This document shows positions 37,604 to 49,401 of a DNA stretch of 64,000 bases, in pieces; the stretch's first letter is position 1, and each line of letters starts with the position of its first letter. The notes beneath the pieces were generated by a model. It saw only the letters and a program-made list of their open reading frames with translations. It made no database searches and had not been told where the DNA came from. Source of the DNA: Orthonyx spaldingii (Eukaryota; Chordata; Aves; Passeriformes; Orthonychidae); the NCBI GenBank assembly GCA_013397795.1, contig VZTJ01002448.1, positions 1,727,570 to 1,791,569 on the forward strand, written 5' to 3'. Position numbers and translations under genes: made by a program.

Positions 37604-38134
37604 CTATAAAATAACAACTATATACCTAAAGGAGATAGGGCAACACTGAGAGCTCAGGTGCCTGGTAACTAGCTTTAACTCCCCTCTTCCCTGCTTGCCC
37701 CTGGCCAAGGTCAGGAAGCTGTGTACAGTTACACCACCTCTGCTCTGCTCCTGCCTTTCCTCCCTCTGCAGTGCTTCCTCTTGCACCTCTGCACCTGGCC
37801 ACACCATTTGGGTACCATACATTTTTATATCCAACATAAGACATATATTCTGGTGCCAGCCTTCTGCTCTTTCACTGTGCAGGTTGCCTCCCATGCATAC
37901 ACTGAGTAATATTTTGGCATCTTTTCTGCTCTGAGACCAGCAGTGTTCATCGCGGACAGAGGGCTGCAGAGCAGTAAAGATGTTACAGACTTTTAGGTCA
38001 TTGGGAGTGCACTTTTGAGGGGGTTGGTGCTTGGAAACATTTCCCCTAATAGTCACATTAACACCCAGTGGGCTTTGTGCTGTAATTGCTGTGCCTGTGG
38101 CAGATACACAGGCACAGGATGGCTGGTCTGACAT
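37604..38134 (-). other. Longest open frame of the window, 176 codons, probably not a gene
   Basis: This minus-strand frame runs from 38134 to 37604 in a locally GC-richer patch. The predicted protein has no signal peptide, membrane span, repeat or family motif that I recognise. Overlapping frames exist on both strands, as expected when GC rises and stops become rarer. No convincing splice sites or promoter bound it. It may be a chance frame, part of an unrecognised old repeat, or an exon of a non-coding transcript. Confidence 0.15.
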
Positions 38135-40723
38135 GCTTGGAGAGAGGGTTCAGCTTAGAGGTGTTAGGGCATTTCTGCAATTGCTGCTGAATTGTCTTTT
38201 TTAAACATAAGAACGTGTTTTGGTGGTTGCATTAAATACTAAAAGCATACAGGCATACATTGTAGAGAAAAGTCACTTTTCAAGAACATGCTTTTAAAAA
38301 TCAATGGCTGATTTGTTATATAATTATGACAGGATAGAGGCAAAGTACTTCCTGACTCCAAAAAAAACCATACAACAACAAAACCTCTAGATTTCCTTCA
38401 GAAAGTACATTTGTCACTGTCACAACTTGTCTATATGCTGAACAATGCCAATAAATCTATTTCAGACTTGTGTTTTTTGACACAACAAATCACATTTGTC
38501 CCTTTTTCCTGCAGCTCTTTTTCTCTGTTTCTTGGGCAGGAATCACATGGCAGATAATATTAATCTGACCTTTCTCTTGTCCTGGTATGTAAAATTTTTT
38601 CTCTTCTTTTGTTATCACTCTTTATATATACAACTAGAATAAATGTCAGGAACTGACGAGCAGTAAAACAACTTGTTTGCTTCAAGCTCTTGTGTAAGTC
38701 AGCCAACAGAAAAAAAGACATCTCACAGTAAGATATTTTAAAGACAAATATTTAATTCAATCTTTGTGAAACAGTGAGTGATACTGCTGCTCATACCATC
38801 CTTTCCTATAATGAAACAAAAAATCAAGTAAGAAATACTCTTCTGAAGTGCAGAAATGGAGCAGTGCTGTCTTCCTACCCCTTTTAGACAGGTCTTCCAG
38901 AGCCACCCACCTCTTCTTAAAAGTCTAATCTCTTTAGAATGTTCCTTCCATTTCAAAGACTAGTTTTAAAGTACTTTTTTATTTTAAATAAGAGGATTTT
39001 GTAAATGTTGTACTTTGTTCAACAAAACAGAAGAGTTTCTCCTTTTCCTCTCTCTTCTATTAAAACAAAACAACTTTATTTTTTGTTATCATTACTTAAA
39101 TAAGGGCCTTTTTTTTAAGGTAAGTGATGAATTTGTTTTTCTATGCTAAGTTTATTCTATCAGACTTTTAATCTAAGAGTACCTATAACAGTTTGTATAA
39201 AGTTAATAAATTATGGATAGATCTTTCAATAAATTTTTAATCAGCTGTTAAAAATCCCAGCAGGCTGTTAGGTTACTTACCACTCTAGCGTATAACCTTG
39301 AAGTGGTGGGCATGTATAGCAATAAAACAAGTATTGTTCATACCTGCAACTTTTAATTACTTATTAACCCTTCATTATTTTAAAGGACTGCATGCGTTTT
39401 TTCCACCTCATTCTCTTGCTATTGAGCTTCTTGGCTAATGAAGTGCATTGAGTACCTCTTGGCACCAAGGAACCCATAATTTTGGTAATGTCTTGCAGGA
39501 ACTGTAGAAATTTTGCCGCAAATCTTTTCTTCTAAGTGAGAGCTTTGTGTATGATGATTGAGACATAGAAGGCCTCAGAGCAGGGGCAGGGAATGAAAGC
39601 AGATCACTGCTTTGGTTTCTAGGGCTTTACTGACAACCTATTGACATTTCTAAAATATTCCTCTACTGTAACTTCCTTTCTCACTTCCCACCTGTCACTT
39701 GATTCAGAAAGACTAAAAATAAAGTGGAAAGTTACTCAGAGGGTGTGCTGAGTCTTTCTTCTACAATGTTTGCGAATATCTGACTTTAAAACCAACTGGT
39801 TGAAATAGTGTTAAACTCCTCAGAGCACAACATGAGTGCAGCCACTGGAAAGACTTCCTGGAATAAACCCTTACACCTACACCTCCTCTTCTGCTTGAAT
39901 AGATCAATAGTTTTGGGTAGGATATTTTAAGCAGAATGAACTCTTTCTGAATTTAAGAAAAATCAAGATCAGAAACAAATCTGAAAGCAAACCTCCTCTT
40001 CAGTTTGGGCTGATAAGGTAGGCTCTCATGTACTTTCCACAGATTCAACTGTGAGTAATAAACTACTTGTACAATGTGACACAACAGGTTCTATATTCCT
40101 TTGCTAACTTCTCTACTTATGAATGCATAAATACATATATTTAATTGTTCTGTAACAGACAGGGTGACGTGGGGCAGATCTGCCTAAACTTAACTTAAAC
40201 TTTTTTTTCTTTCTCCATCTTCCCCATCCAATACTCCAAATCTCCACTTTGCTATGCAACCAGTGACATGTAAGTGCTTAGGGGGTAAGAGAGTGCGTGT
40301 TATGGAATAGAGACTTGATTGGCAGGGGAAGGGGAAGGCTGAATGACTAGCTGAGAAGCTGGAATATAAGAGAAGGACAAGAGTTGTTTGAAGAGATTGA
40401 GCAACTTGCCTGTGAAATAATGAGAACAGAGAGGAAAATGAGAATGAAGGGCCATTGATGCTGGACTATCCTCTACATGGAAATGACCAGGGAGTCAAGT
40501 ACTCCAGTGGCATGGAAAGTTCCCATCTCAAAGGCAGACCTGTTTTTCAAAATAAAGGTAAGTCTGTCACTGTAGAGTTGGAAAAAAAAAGTGAAGGAAA
40601 GACTTCCTCATGTAAAGATCCTGTGCAAAACCTGTGTACATGGAGATGTGTAATGTACATATGTGTTTTTCTTTTAAGAAGAGGTTTTTGGGTTTTTTTC
40701 TCCATAACACAAAACTATTTGCC

Positions 40724-40738
40724 TTTTTTTTTTTTTTT
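40724..40738. repeat. T15 homopolymer
   Basis: Fifteen uninterrupted T. No associated element was recognised. Confidence 0.9.
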
Positions 40739-42287
40739 AAGGTATCTGCCTTAACTTTGAAAGTATAAATTGAGAAAGGGAGCTCTGGCTGCCAAATTAC
40801 CTTTCTGCAACATACCCAAGTAACATACAGCTTGCTGAAGCATATAAAGGATAGAACAACTGGAAGATAAAAATGGCCAGTCTTAGAAGTCCAGTAGTCT
40901 GGCACCACAAAATCTGCCACTGTAGCAACTCCATCACCTATGAATATCTGTATTCAGCTTCAGAGCCAGAAGTGAAGAGCAATCCTCTCCTGAACCCAAC
41001 AAATTTGAAAGCACCTAGGGTCCTGCAGCTAACTCTGCTCACAGCCAAACAGCATTCAGCCAGTGGATGAAACCTGACTGTCCTAACTGAGCTTGTTTTA
41101 TCCATGTGCTACTGGTGAAACACTGACCACCTGAAGGTACTGCTGTAAATGAAGCTTCACTCCAGGTCTTTGTTTTAATTTTCCACTATGTTTTCTGTAT
41201 GTATTTACAACAAATGTGGATTATAAATAACAGTACTATCATAATCATATTGATAAATAAATCCAGCAGCTCACGAGATTGCTAACCTATTGCAATTAAT
41301 TTGTTAAAGCTATAAATTATTGTCATGTTTAAACAGTTTTAATTTGAGCACAAAATATTCAGGGAGGTAGCAAGTTCCCAAACTGACATAAACTGAGAAA
41401 GGGATTAATATATCAATGGAATACGTGAACTCTAATGTGACTTAAATTTATATGTAAGTGAACTGAAAACTATTAATAAGATATTCAGACACACTAGGAA
41501 GGAAAACTATGCCAAAGAACTCCTGATCAAATAGCAGTCTATTTGATTAGCAGTCCAGCATTTTGTGACTTATTAAGGAAGACTAAATAAAATAAAACTG
41601 TTTCTTTCTGGAAATGAGAACACAATAGATGAGCTAATGTCATGTAGAAAGGCCATGATAACTCAATTGCCGCATATTTTGGGGGTATAACATTTGATTT
41701 GAGAGTTTGACAGCCACAGCTCCAGTATCCTCACTTCATGTCTCACATTCATCTTTAATGTCACCTACCTGATATCTGACACAACTTTGATTTCATAATC
41801 TTTATGTCACTTCTATCTATAAGTCTGTTAGCAATCATGCCCAAAAGACTACCAGAATTTTCAGTGATTCCTCTGCCAAAACTCTTGTTCATGTTCCAAC
41901 TGCATTTCAGCTTCATTGATACAGTTCCTAGTTTGCCTAATCATAGCTACCCAGAAGACAACGTATAATTTACCCTACCCCTATGTAGAATGAATGTTTC
42001 TTCTCCAACTTCATTAATTTCATGCAAGCTTTGGATTAATTTCATGTTGCATCTCTTGTTGTGAGATATCAAGTCTGTGAAGCTCAATCTGCTCAAGCAG
42101 AACCATCTGTTAAAACCCCAGCTCTAGCCAGCTCCCTTCTTACTGCTGCTTAAGAGTTGTCTGGGGGATTTGCTATTGATACTTTGCATGACAGGCAGCC
42201 TTCCCTGATCCTTCAGGAACCCTGAAATGCTTGCTACAGGTTCTTCTTCTTAACTTTACTCCCTTATTCTCCTTTTCTTTCACTGGG

Positions 42288-42303
42288 AAAAAAAAAAAAA
42301 AAA
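42288..42303. repeat. A16 homopolymer
   Basis: Sixteen uninterrupted A following ggg and a pyrimidine-rich stretch. No retrocopy body was recognised. Confidence 0.9.
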
Positions 42304-45300
42304 GTTAGTTTGGTGCCATCTCATCAAGGGCATGTGGATGGATACAGGACTTTTGTCAGTGGTGGCTGAGAAGGGTATTACTCAAAATAGATGTAGCCTG
42401 TTGAAGGAGATAGGTTCAAGGGAAAGAGGAAGAGAACAACGTCCAGTTTGCATAACCCATAAAATAATATTTAATAGAGGTATTTTCCCCCACTTTTAAG
42501 AAAATAATTCTGTCTCCAGAACTTTGGTTGCCATGATAAAGCAGCATCTTGTGTATGTTGGTACTCACCATCTCTCTACAAACTTTTGCACAATTTGATG
42601 TTCTCACAAGACCTAGGAGTAGCAAGGAGATTTAAGGCTCATACATATGGGAATATTTTACAGTCATTTGGAGACTATTTATAAGCTGAGAGCAGCAACC
42701 TTTTTAATGTACTTTTCAAACAACCTTTTTGCAGGAAATACAGGAGAAAACAAGAGGACTCTGTCTAGTCTCCACTTACACCTATCATGGACAAAATGAG
42801 GAACTTACATATTCAGTACACAGGAAAGTCCTTGATCATGTGTAAGCACCATTCATCCATAGCTAAAATGTCCCTGTGTTGTCAACACTGTTTTGGACAC
42901 AAATCCTAAACACAGTCCCACACAAGCTAATATGAAGAACATTAACTCTCTCCCAGCCATAACCACTACTCTGATACAACCAGCTTTGAAGTCTTCTGGG
43001 GACTTCTGAAAAAGCCCTTTGGCTGCTGCTGAGAAGGCATCATGACTCACCTGTGCATGTCCCAGATGATGGCCTGTGAAAAAACAGCTTCTTTGTACTG
43101 GGAGATATTGCAGCATCAACAACCCTGCAGGGACATCTCTGCATACTGTTCTGATTTCCAAGTAGGTAAAGTTTTTGAGGGATGTGGAATTGGGGTACTG
43201 ACAGAGTTTGTTATGGTTTGATTTGGACTTTAAACCTTTTGTGTTACTCTTGTGTGAATGAATGCAGTGAGGATTACTTTCTGGGCAGACACTTCAGAAC
43301 TCAACCTCTTCTTTTGAGAATAGTGGTCTTCCTGTTCAATTCTATTTGATCTGGTTTGATTTGATCTGATTTCATTTTGTTCTATTATGTAAAATATCAG
43401 AGTGTCTGAAAACCTGCACTTCCTTTACCAAGTAAAACTGGGCTTGGTCAGTGTGACAGGATTGCATTGAGTGATACAGTTTATATGACCACAATAAAAA
43501 TATTAGTTTCAGATTACAGAAAGATGAGGCAAAACCAGAAGCAGAGAAAAATAGTACTTGAAAAACAACAATCTGGTTGTAAATCCTGCAGACAATAACA
43601 CTGGACAACTGAATTGATGACCTGGAAAATAAGTTCAAATTAAGAAACATAATGCTATAAGAATATTGGAAGTACAGCAACAAAAGAAAAAATATAATGC
43701 ATCATAAAAATGAGGAGACTGAGTCATTCTGAACTCCTTATAGATGGTGCAGCAGTGTGTTGTAATCATGAGAAGCCTAATCAGGTAATGGCTTGCCAGT
43801 GCTTCCAAAATGTGTGTCTGTTGGAATGAGGCATCATGTTTCTAAACTGCCACATAAATTTGAGTCTAATTTTCAGGGTTCAATACTTTTATTGAGATTG
43901 CAGTTTTTCTCTGTCAATGTCAGAAATGTATGAAAGCATTTATGAACAATAAAAGAGGAATGAAAAATATATGACCTTAGAAGGGGCACTGCTCTATCCT
44001 TCCAGCCTGAGTGTCTATCTATGATGGCAGACTAATGGATGCTGAATTCTTCTGTGTCACATACAAATGTCATTGCATTTCTGGGAAAGGTAAAGTGTAG
44101 GGAGCCACATGGAAGGGATCCCTGCTATATACTACATAGTGAACTCTATGCCAGCATTGACTCAGCTGTGTCATATTGCCATCACTCCAGTTTTACTGTA
44201 TCCTCAGGAATGGACAATGTGTTTTGACCCACTGGGTTGCTGCCAAATCCAATAATTGTGTGCATCTTGCTGGTGCTCTCCTGACTTTGGCAACTTTTAC
44301 TGTGTGCTGTTCTACACAATACTTTGATCTTTCTCCTGGTGTTAGTCCCTTCTGTATTTTTTCCTTAACTTTTACCTTTGCCATTTTTCATTATCATGTG
44401 AGATTATTCTCCAAAAGTTATGGGCTGGCACCTCTGGATCATAGCCATTGTCATTTTAATGGTTGGACTGAAGAAAAAGCTGGATATTTCAAAGTGTGCA
44501 ATGCTGGGTGCTTTGATGTAAAGATTTATATCTTCTAATGTTGGACACTTACGTGTTTTCCATTTTGGATGAATTCATAGCAACAGAATATTTTGTAAGT
44601 TGAAAATTAATAATTGATAATGTCAGAAATGCTGTCCCTTTGACAAATCACCCATACTTCTCTTTATTTGCTTTGTTACTGGGCTTAGATAAGGAAATTT
44701 TTTTATAAATTTGTTGTGATGTTCTGGAAATTTTAAAAATGTTTCTTAATATTTTAACAGAGCTAGTTATATTCCACAACTGCTTTCTTGCACCCTAAAA
44801 ATGCAAGTTTCCATCAGACAATAAACTTAATCCTCATCATTCAATTACATGAAATAGACTATGTGGAAAAAAACATAGAGCAACTAGTACTGATTTCTGT
44901 CTTTTTCTGATATCTGATTCATTAGGAGAATAAGGTACCATATTCCTTAGAAGAACAAGGAAATAATGTTATTTGTGCAAAAAAGATATGTTGTTGTTGA
45001 AATTGTATACAGCTGCAGTAGTGGTATCAGTCAGTAATGCAAGTGTGCAATAAAAACCAACCACTGAAATGACCAAGTTTACTTTTCATACCCAGGCTTA
45101 TGTAATATAAAAGCTGCATAAGAAACAATGAAAGACAAACTGAGGCAGAGTTGCCACATAAAAAGCAATCTCCCTGCATTAAATTTGATGCTGGATATAG
45201 ACTTCTGACAAATCAGATCTGTTTGGTAGGTTCCCAATACTTGTCCTGTTAAACGGCTTTGATCTGAAATTCCTGCAATGAGTATTAATGGTTGTCTTCG

Positions 45301-45709
45301 TGGATACAATTTGCAAATACCAGAATGTATGCCCTGCTGCTGCTACTGCAGTCTGGGGAGATGTTGCTGAGGCAGTCCACAGCAAGGCTGAACAGCTGGA
45401 TTTGACTCTAGCTGTTCTTTAGAAGGATCTTTCTCTCATAATTCTAGGCAATACTAGAGTTACCATGTGCACAAGCATAGTAAAATCAGTCTTTCAGTAC
45501 CAATTAAAAATGAGAAATAATGATATGAATGAGTGATGCCAAAACAAAAAAAAAGCCTAAGAAAGCTAACCATGAACTGGTATAGTGAAACACTTTCTCC
45601 ATCTTGGTTTTAAACTCTCATGCCTATTTAATTTTGCTCCTTGCTAATCAATGCTGCTTTTCAACTTGAGTTAGTGAAGAAAGTTAACAAACATAAACAT
45701 TTTTCTTCT

Positions 45710-45795
45710 GCTTGTTTGCTTGCTTTGGTTTTTGTCTTGGTTTTGTTGTTTGTTTTTTTTTTTTTCCTGTTTCTATTGTTGTTGGTTTTGTTTTA
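45710..45795. repeat. T/G-rich low-complexity tract
   Basis: About 85 bases of T-rich sequence with tttg and ttgg units and a T13 run (45753-45765). Simple low-complexity DNA. Confidence 0.75.
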
Positions 45796-48035
45796 ATAAC
45801 AAGAGTGTAATAAGATTATCCTGCATTGCCTAGCAATGCGATACATAGGAATCTCTTGCCTAGGTCTTTCATCTATTCTGGTGGCTTATTTAAAGGAAAT
45901 ACATATTTTTATGCTGAGGAGTAATCTATGGTGGTTCCTTGAAAAAAGCAGTTGAAAGAGGCTTGGAATAGAGGAAGTCTGGAATAGTGGTGAAATGGCA
46001 GAAAAGGAGAGAGAGGAAACTGAAAAGTCATTCATCCATTTTTTTTTCTCCCCAGCGTAACAAAAGGCAAGCACTGAAGCAACAAGTATGGGACTTTTTC
46101 TTCTCTTATATTGAACTTCAAAGAGATTTTCCAGGGTGAGCTTTAGGGATGCAGGACTTTAGTGCAGATAACATTGGCTATTACAGATTATATGATATTT
46201 CCACAGGAATGCTCACTCATTTCATGGCTCACCAGTCCCACGTCTACAAAGTTTAAATAAAAACTCAAAACTAGGAGTAAATATTTGCAATTTGTGGTTT
46301 CTTTCCTAGAAGTCCAGGGAATGATGCATCTGGCTTCTCTCCATCTAGTATTGTCTATTTCCTAAAATTGCTGTTTCCTTACAAACAGGAGACTGTAAAA
46401 ATAAAGTTAGAAGTCAGAGGGGCCTTGTGCAAAGCTCAGAGGATAACGTTCTGCCATTAAAAACATCTCATTCAGAAGCTGGACTCCCTCATGTGCTGAG
46501 CTGGTGACCGACTAAACTTCTCAAATAATAGAGAAATTCTCCAGCAATCGTAATTCAACTTCATGACACAAAGAGAAGACCAGACTTGCTGTCCTTAAAT
46601 GTGGCTCTGAAAGCCTCTAGAGGAGGTCACATCTAAGGAAGTAGCCAGCTGGTCACAGGGGCTCGGCTTATGATGTGAAATCTTCCCTCCTTCCTTAGCT
46701 TGTAGTCTTTGAAGCCCTTCTCGTCCCTGATTAGATTCTCCAGTATTTAGTACACTTTAAATCCTTTCTGTAAGAGTAATGTAAAAGTTCTGAATTCTTC
46801 TTGCCCTTCTGACTCTTTCATGCTCACTACCAGAGCTGTTTCCATGGTCAAGGTATTCTCCTCATTCACCAGTAATCCCTCTCTCGCTGTTTTGAACCTG
46901 AGCAGAAGAGCAGCAGCCCCACTGCTGAGCAGGCTGTGTCCTCAGGCTTATGGCCACTCACAAGCTTCAGTCCATCCCCAACAGAAGCTAACGTGCTGTT
47001 TGGGTGGAGCTGGGATGGCAGGGTGGGATCAGAGCTGATGTAAGGCCAGGGTAAACTGAGCAGCATTCAGAGTATTGCCCACTTGCTTCTGACCCAGACT
47101 AGAATGAAGTTCAGACTTCTGAAAGAAACATCAAGGGGAAAATGATCAGAGACTATTCACAGGTACTGATGTGACAGAACTGCTGGCTGCAACAAGCAAA
47201 AATGACATGAGAGGAAAGAGAGGAAGTGGCCACAGGGTGCTCAAACTGGGCAGCACAAACTGAGAAGGAGGCACGTGAGGCCCACAGACCAGAGCTAGTG
47301 AGTTTAAAGTTAGTTGTAGTATATCTGTGCTATTGTGGTTGTTGTATGGATCTCACTGTTAGGAGTACTTTGTAGTGATATTAACCAAATGCAGAGCACT
47401 GAATATAGAAGGTCCTGTGGATGCAAAATACACCTCTGATTTTGAAGCTTGTTTCTAGTGTGCTTTATCCCCTTAAAAATACGATTTTTTGGTCAGAGTG
47501 TAAAAGAACTGTTTTTCTCACACTTGCAGAGTGTTCCCAAACAATGTGGACTGATAACAGTTAAAAGAAGTAAAAAGTTATATTTAATCTATAACTTAAT
47601 TTGAACTCTAAATATACTGACCCTTTTAGATTCGATACATTGCTTAAATACTACAGGAAAGGCATAGTGTATGATTTCGTTACCCTTGTAACTGAGGTAT
47701 GTATTTGAATAAATATTTTGTGGTTTATTTCTGTGATTTTGCAAGAAGGAAACCCATAAAGAAAAAGATTTTCAAGATTTTTTTAAAAATCACTTCTAAG
47801 ATGAGCCTTATTACCCAATCTGAGTTTTGCTATCTGTGTGTCCCTCTCTTGAAAGCAAATAATCAAATTATTAATATTTGGTTTATCATTAATAACAATG
47901 ATTTTTATCTTCATATTTGCAGACAAATTAGGGCTGACACAGAAGACAGATTGAGGCTGACACAGTTGTTTGCAGTTCCAGCAAATTTTGGCTGGAGATG
48001 CCAATAGACTAACAAATTCATGTGATGGGTGCATA

Positions 48036-49083
48036 AGTTTCTTATGGGTTGGGTGCAAAGAGTTCTAGTAAATGGGGTTACATCAGGCTCATGACCTGTT
48101 ATTACTGGGGTTCTGCAGGGCTCCATCTTAGGGCAATTCTCTTCAACATCTTCATTAATGATTTGGACACAATACTCAAAGGTACACTAAATAAATTTGC
48201 TGATGATACTAAATGGGAGGAGCTCTTTCACTTCCTGGAAGGCAGAGAGGCCCTGCAGAGAGACCTCAACAAATCAGAGGGCTGAGCTATCAGCAATCAT
48301 ATGAAGCTTAACAAAGAGAAGTGACAGATTCTGCACCTGGGACAGGACAATCCTGGATGTCCAAACAGACTGGGGAATGAGAGTTTGGAGAGTGGCCCCG
48401 TGTAGAAACATCTGTGAATCCTGGTCTATGACAAGTTGAATATGAGTCAGCAGTGCCCTGGCAGCCAGGAGGGCCAACCCTGCCCTGGGGACATCAGGCC
48501 CAGCGTCACCAGCCAGGCAAGGGAGGGGATTGTCCCTCTCTGCTCTGCACTATGGTAGCCTCACCTCGAGTGCTGGGGGCAGTTTTTGGTGCCACAATAG
48601 AAGAAAGATATAAAACTCTTAGACCCCATGCAAAAGAAGGCCAAGAAGATGGTGAAAGGTCTGGATGGGAAGCCGTGTGAAGGGTGGCTGACGTCACTTG
48701 GTCTGTTCAGCCTGGAGAAGAGAAGAACCTCACTGTGGTCTTCAACATCCTCCTGAGGAGAAGCAGAGGGGCAGGTACTGTAGTCTCTTTCCTCTGGTGA
48801 TCAGTGACAGGACCTGAGGGAACAACATGAATCTGGGACAGGGGAGGTTTATATTGGATTTTAGGAAAAGGTTCTTCACCCAGAGAGTGGTTGGGCACTG
48901 GAACAGGCTTCTCAGGGAAGTGGTCACAGCACCAAACCTGACAGAGTTTAAGAAGAATTTGGACAACACTCTCAAACACATGGGTGTGACTCTTGGGGTG
49001 TCCTGTGCAGGGTCAGGAACTGAACTCAATGGTCCTGGTGGGACCCTTGCAACCCAGCTTATCCTATGGTTCTATGACTCTGG
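48036..49083 (+). mobile_element. CR1 LINE 3' half with reverse transcriptase remnant
   Basis: The best retroelement copy here: about 1.05 kb, 5'-truncated, plus orientation. It opens inside the reverse transcriptase: ggggttctgcagggctccat (48107-48126) encodes the GVxQGS signature. A small deletion then shifts the frame, and LFNIFINDLD (from 48139) and FADD (48196-48207, the catalytic Asp-Asp box) continue in the next frame. A stop follows KSEG at 48285. The thumb and C-terminal region survives in pieces: DNA equivalent to KKMVKGLDGK at about 48640-48675, GLFSLE-like sequence near 48710, then an open frame from 48827 with GRFILDFRKRFFTQRVVGHWNRL (in two blocks by frame) and the EFKKNLDN segment. 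The end carries tcctatggttctatgactct, the octamer-repeat 3' terminus. Multiple frameshifts and stops make it inactive. Its 3' 140 bp resemble the opposite-facing CR1 at 17.2 kb. Confidence 0.96.
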
Positions 49084-49340
49084 ATTTAGGATGCCAGAGA
49101 TAGGCACTCTTTAATAAAGGAACTTAGATCCCTTCAGTTAATTTTCATGACTACTATGGCTATTCAACTGAAAAATAACAGAATATCTGCTGTTATTCTG
49201 AACCACTATTCTCTAGGACTCCTGAGCCACATATTATCAGTTAAGAAAAATAACTGCAATATCTCATCCTAAAAATAAGGTTACTGAGAAATGAAGTGTG
49301 GGATAGAAAGAAGTGTTTTGCAGCTGCCAGATAGATACAT

Positions 49341-49341
49341 A

Positions 49342-49400
<59 letters not shown>

Positions 49401-49401
49401 A
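49341..49401. repeat. (ATAA)15 tetranucleotide microsatellite
   Basis: Sixty-one bases of uninterrupted ATAA units, about 15.25 copies, preceded by a degenerate atagatacat. Long pure arrays of this kind commonly vary in length between individuals. It starts about 260 bp after the CR1 3' end and is not part of it. Confidence 0.98.

Larger units (their letters stand above)
38135..48035. other. Unique non-coding stretch with homopolymer tracts
   Basis: Contains T15 (40724-40738), A16 (42288-42303) and a T/G-rich patch around 45710-45795. Open frames up to about 120 codons (for example 44176-44538 plus, 42853-43161 minus) lack any recognised domain. The GC-richer patch at 46860-47300 shows no CpG clustering. 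Confidence 0.65.

Noticed and set aside
42853..43161. 102-codon minus-strand frame with a hydrophobic stretch
   Set aside because: The hydrophobic segment alone is not evidence of a gene. No signal peptide layout, splice context or family match was seen.
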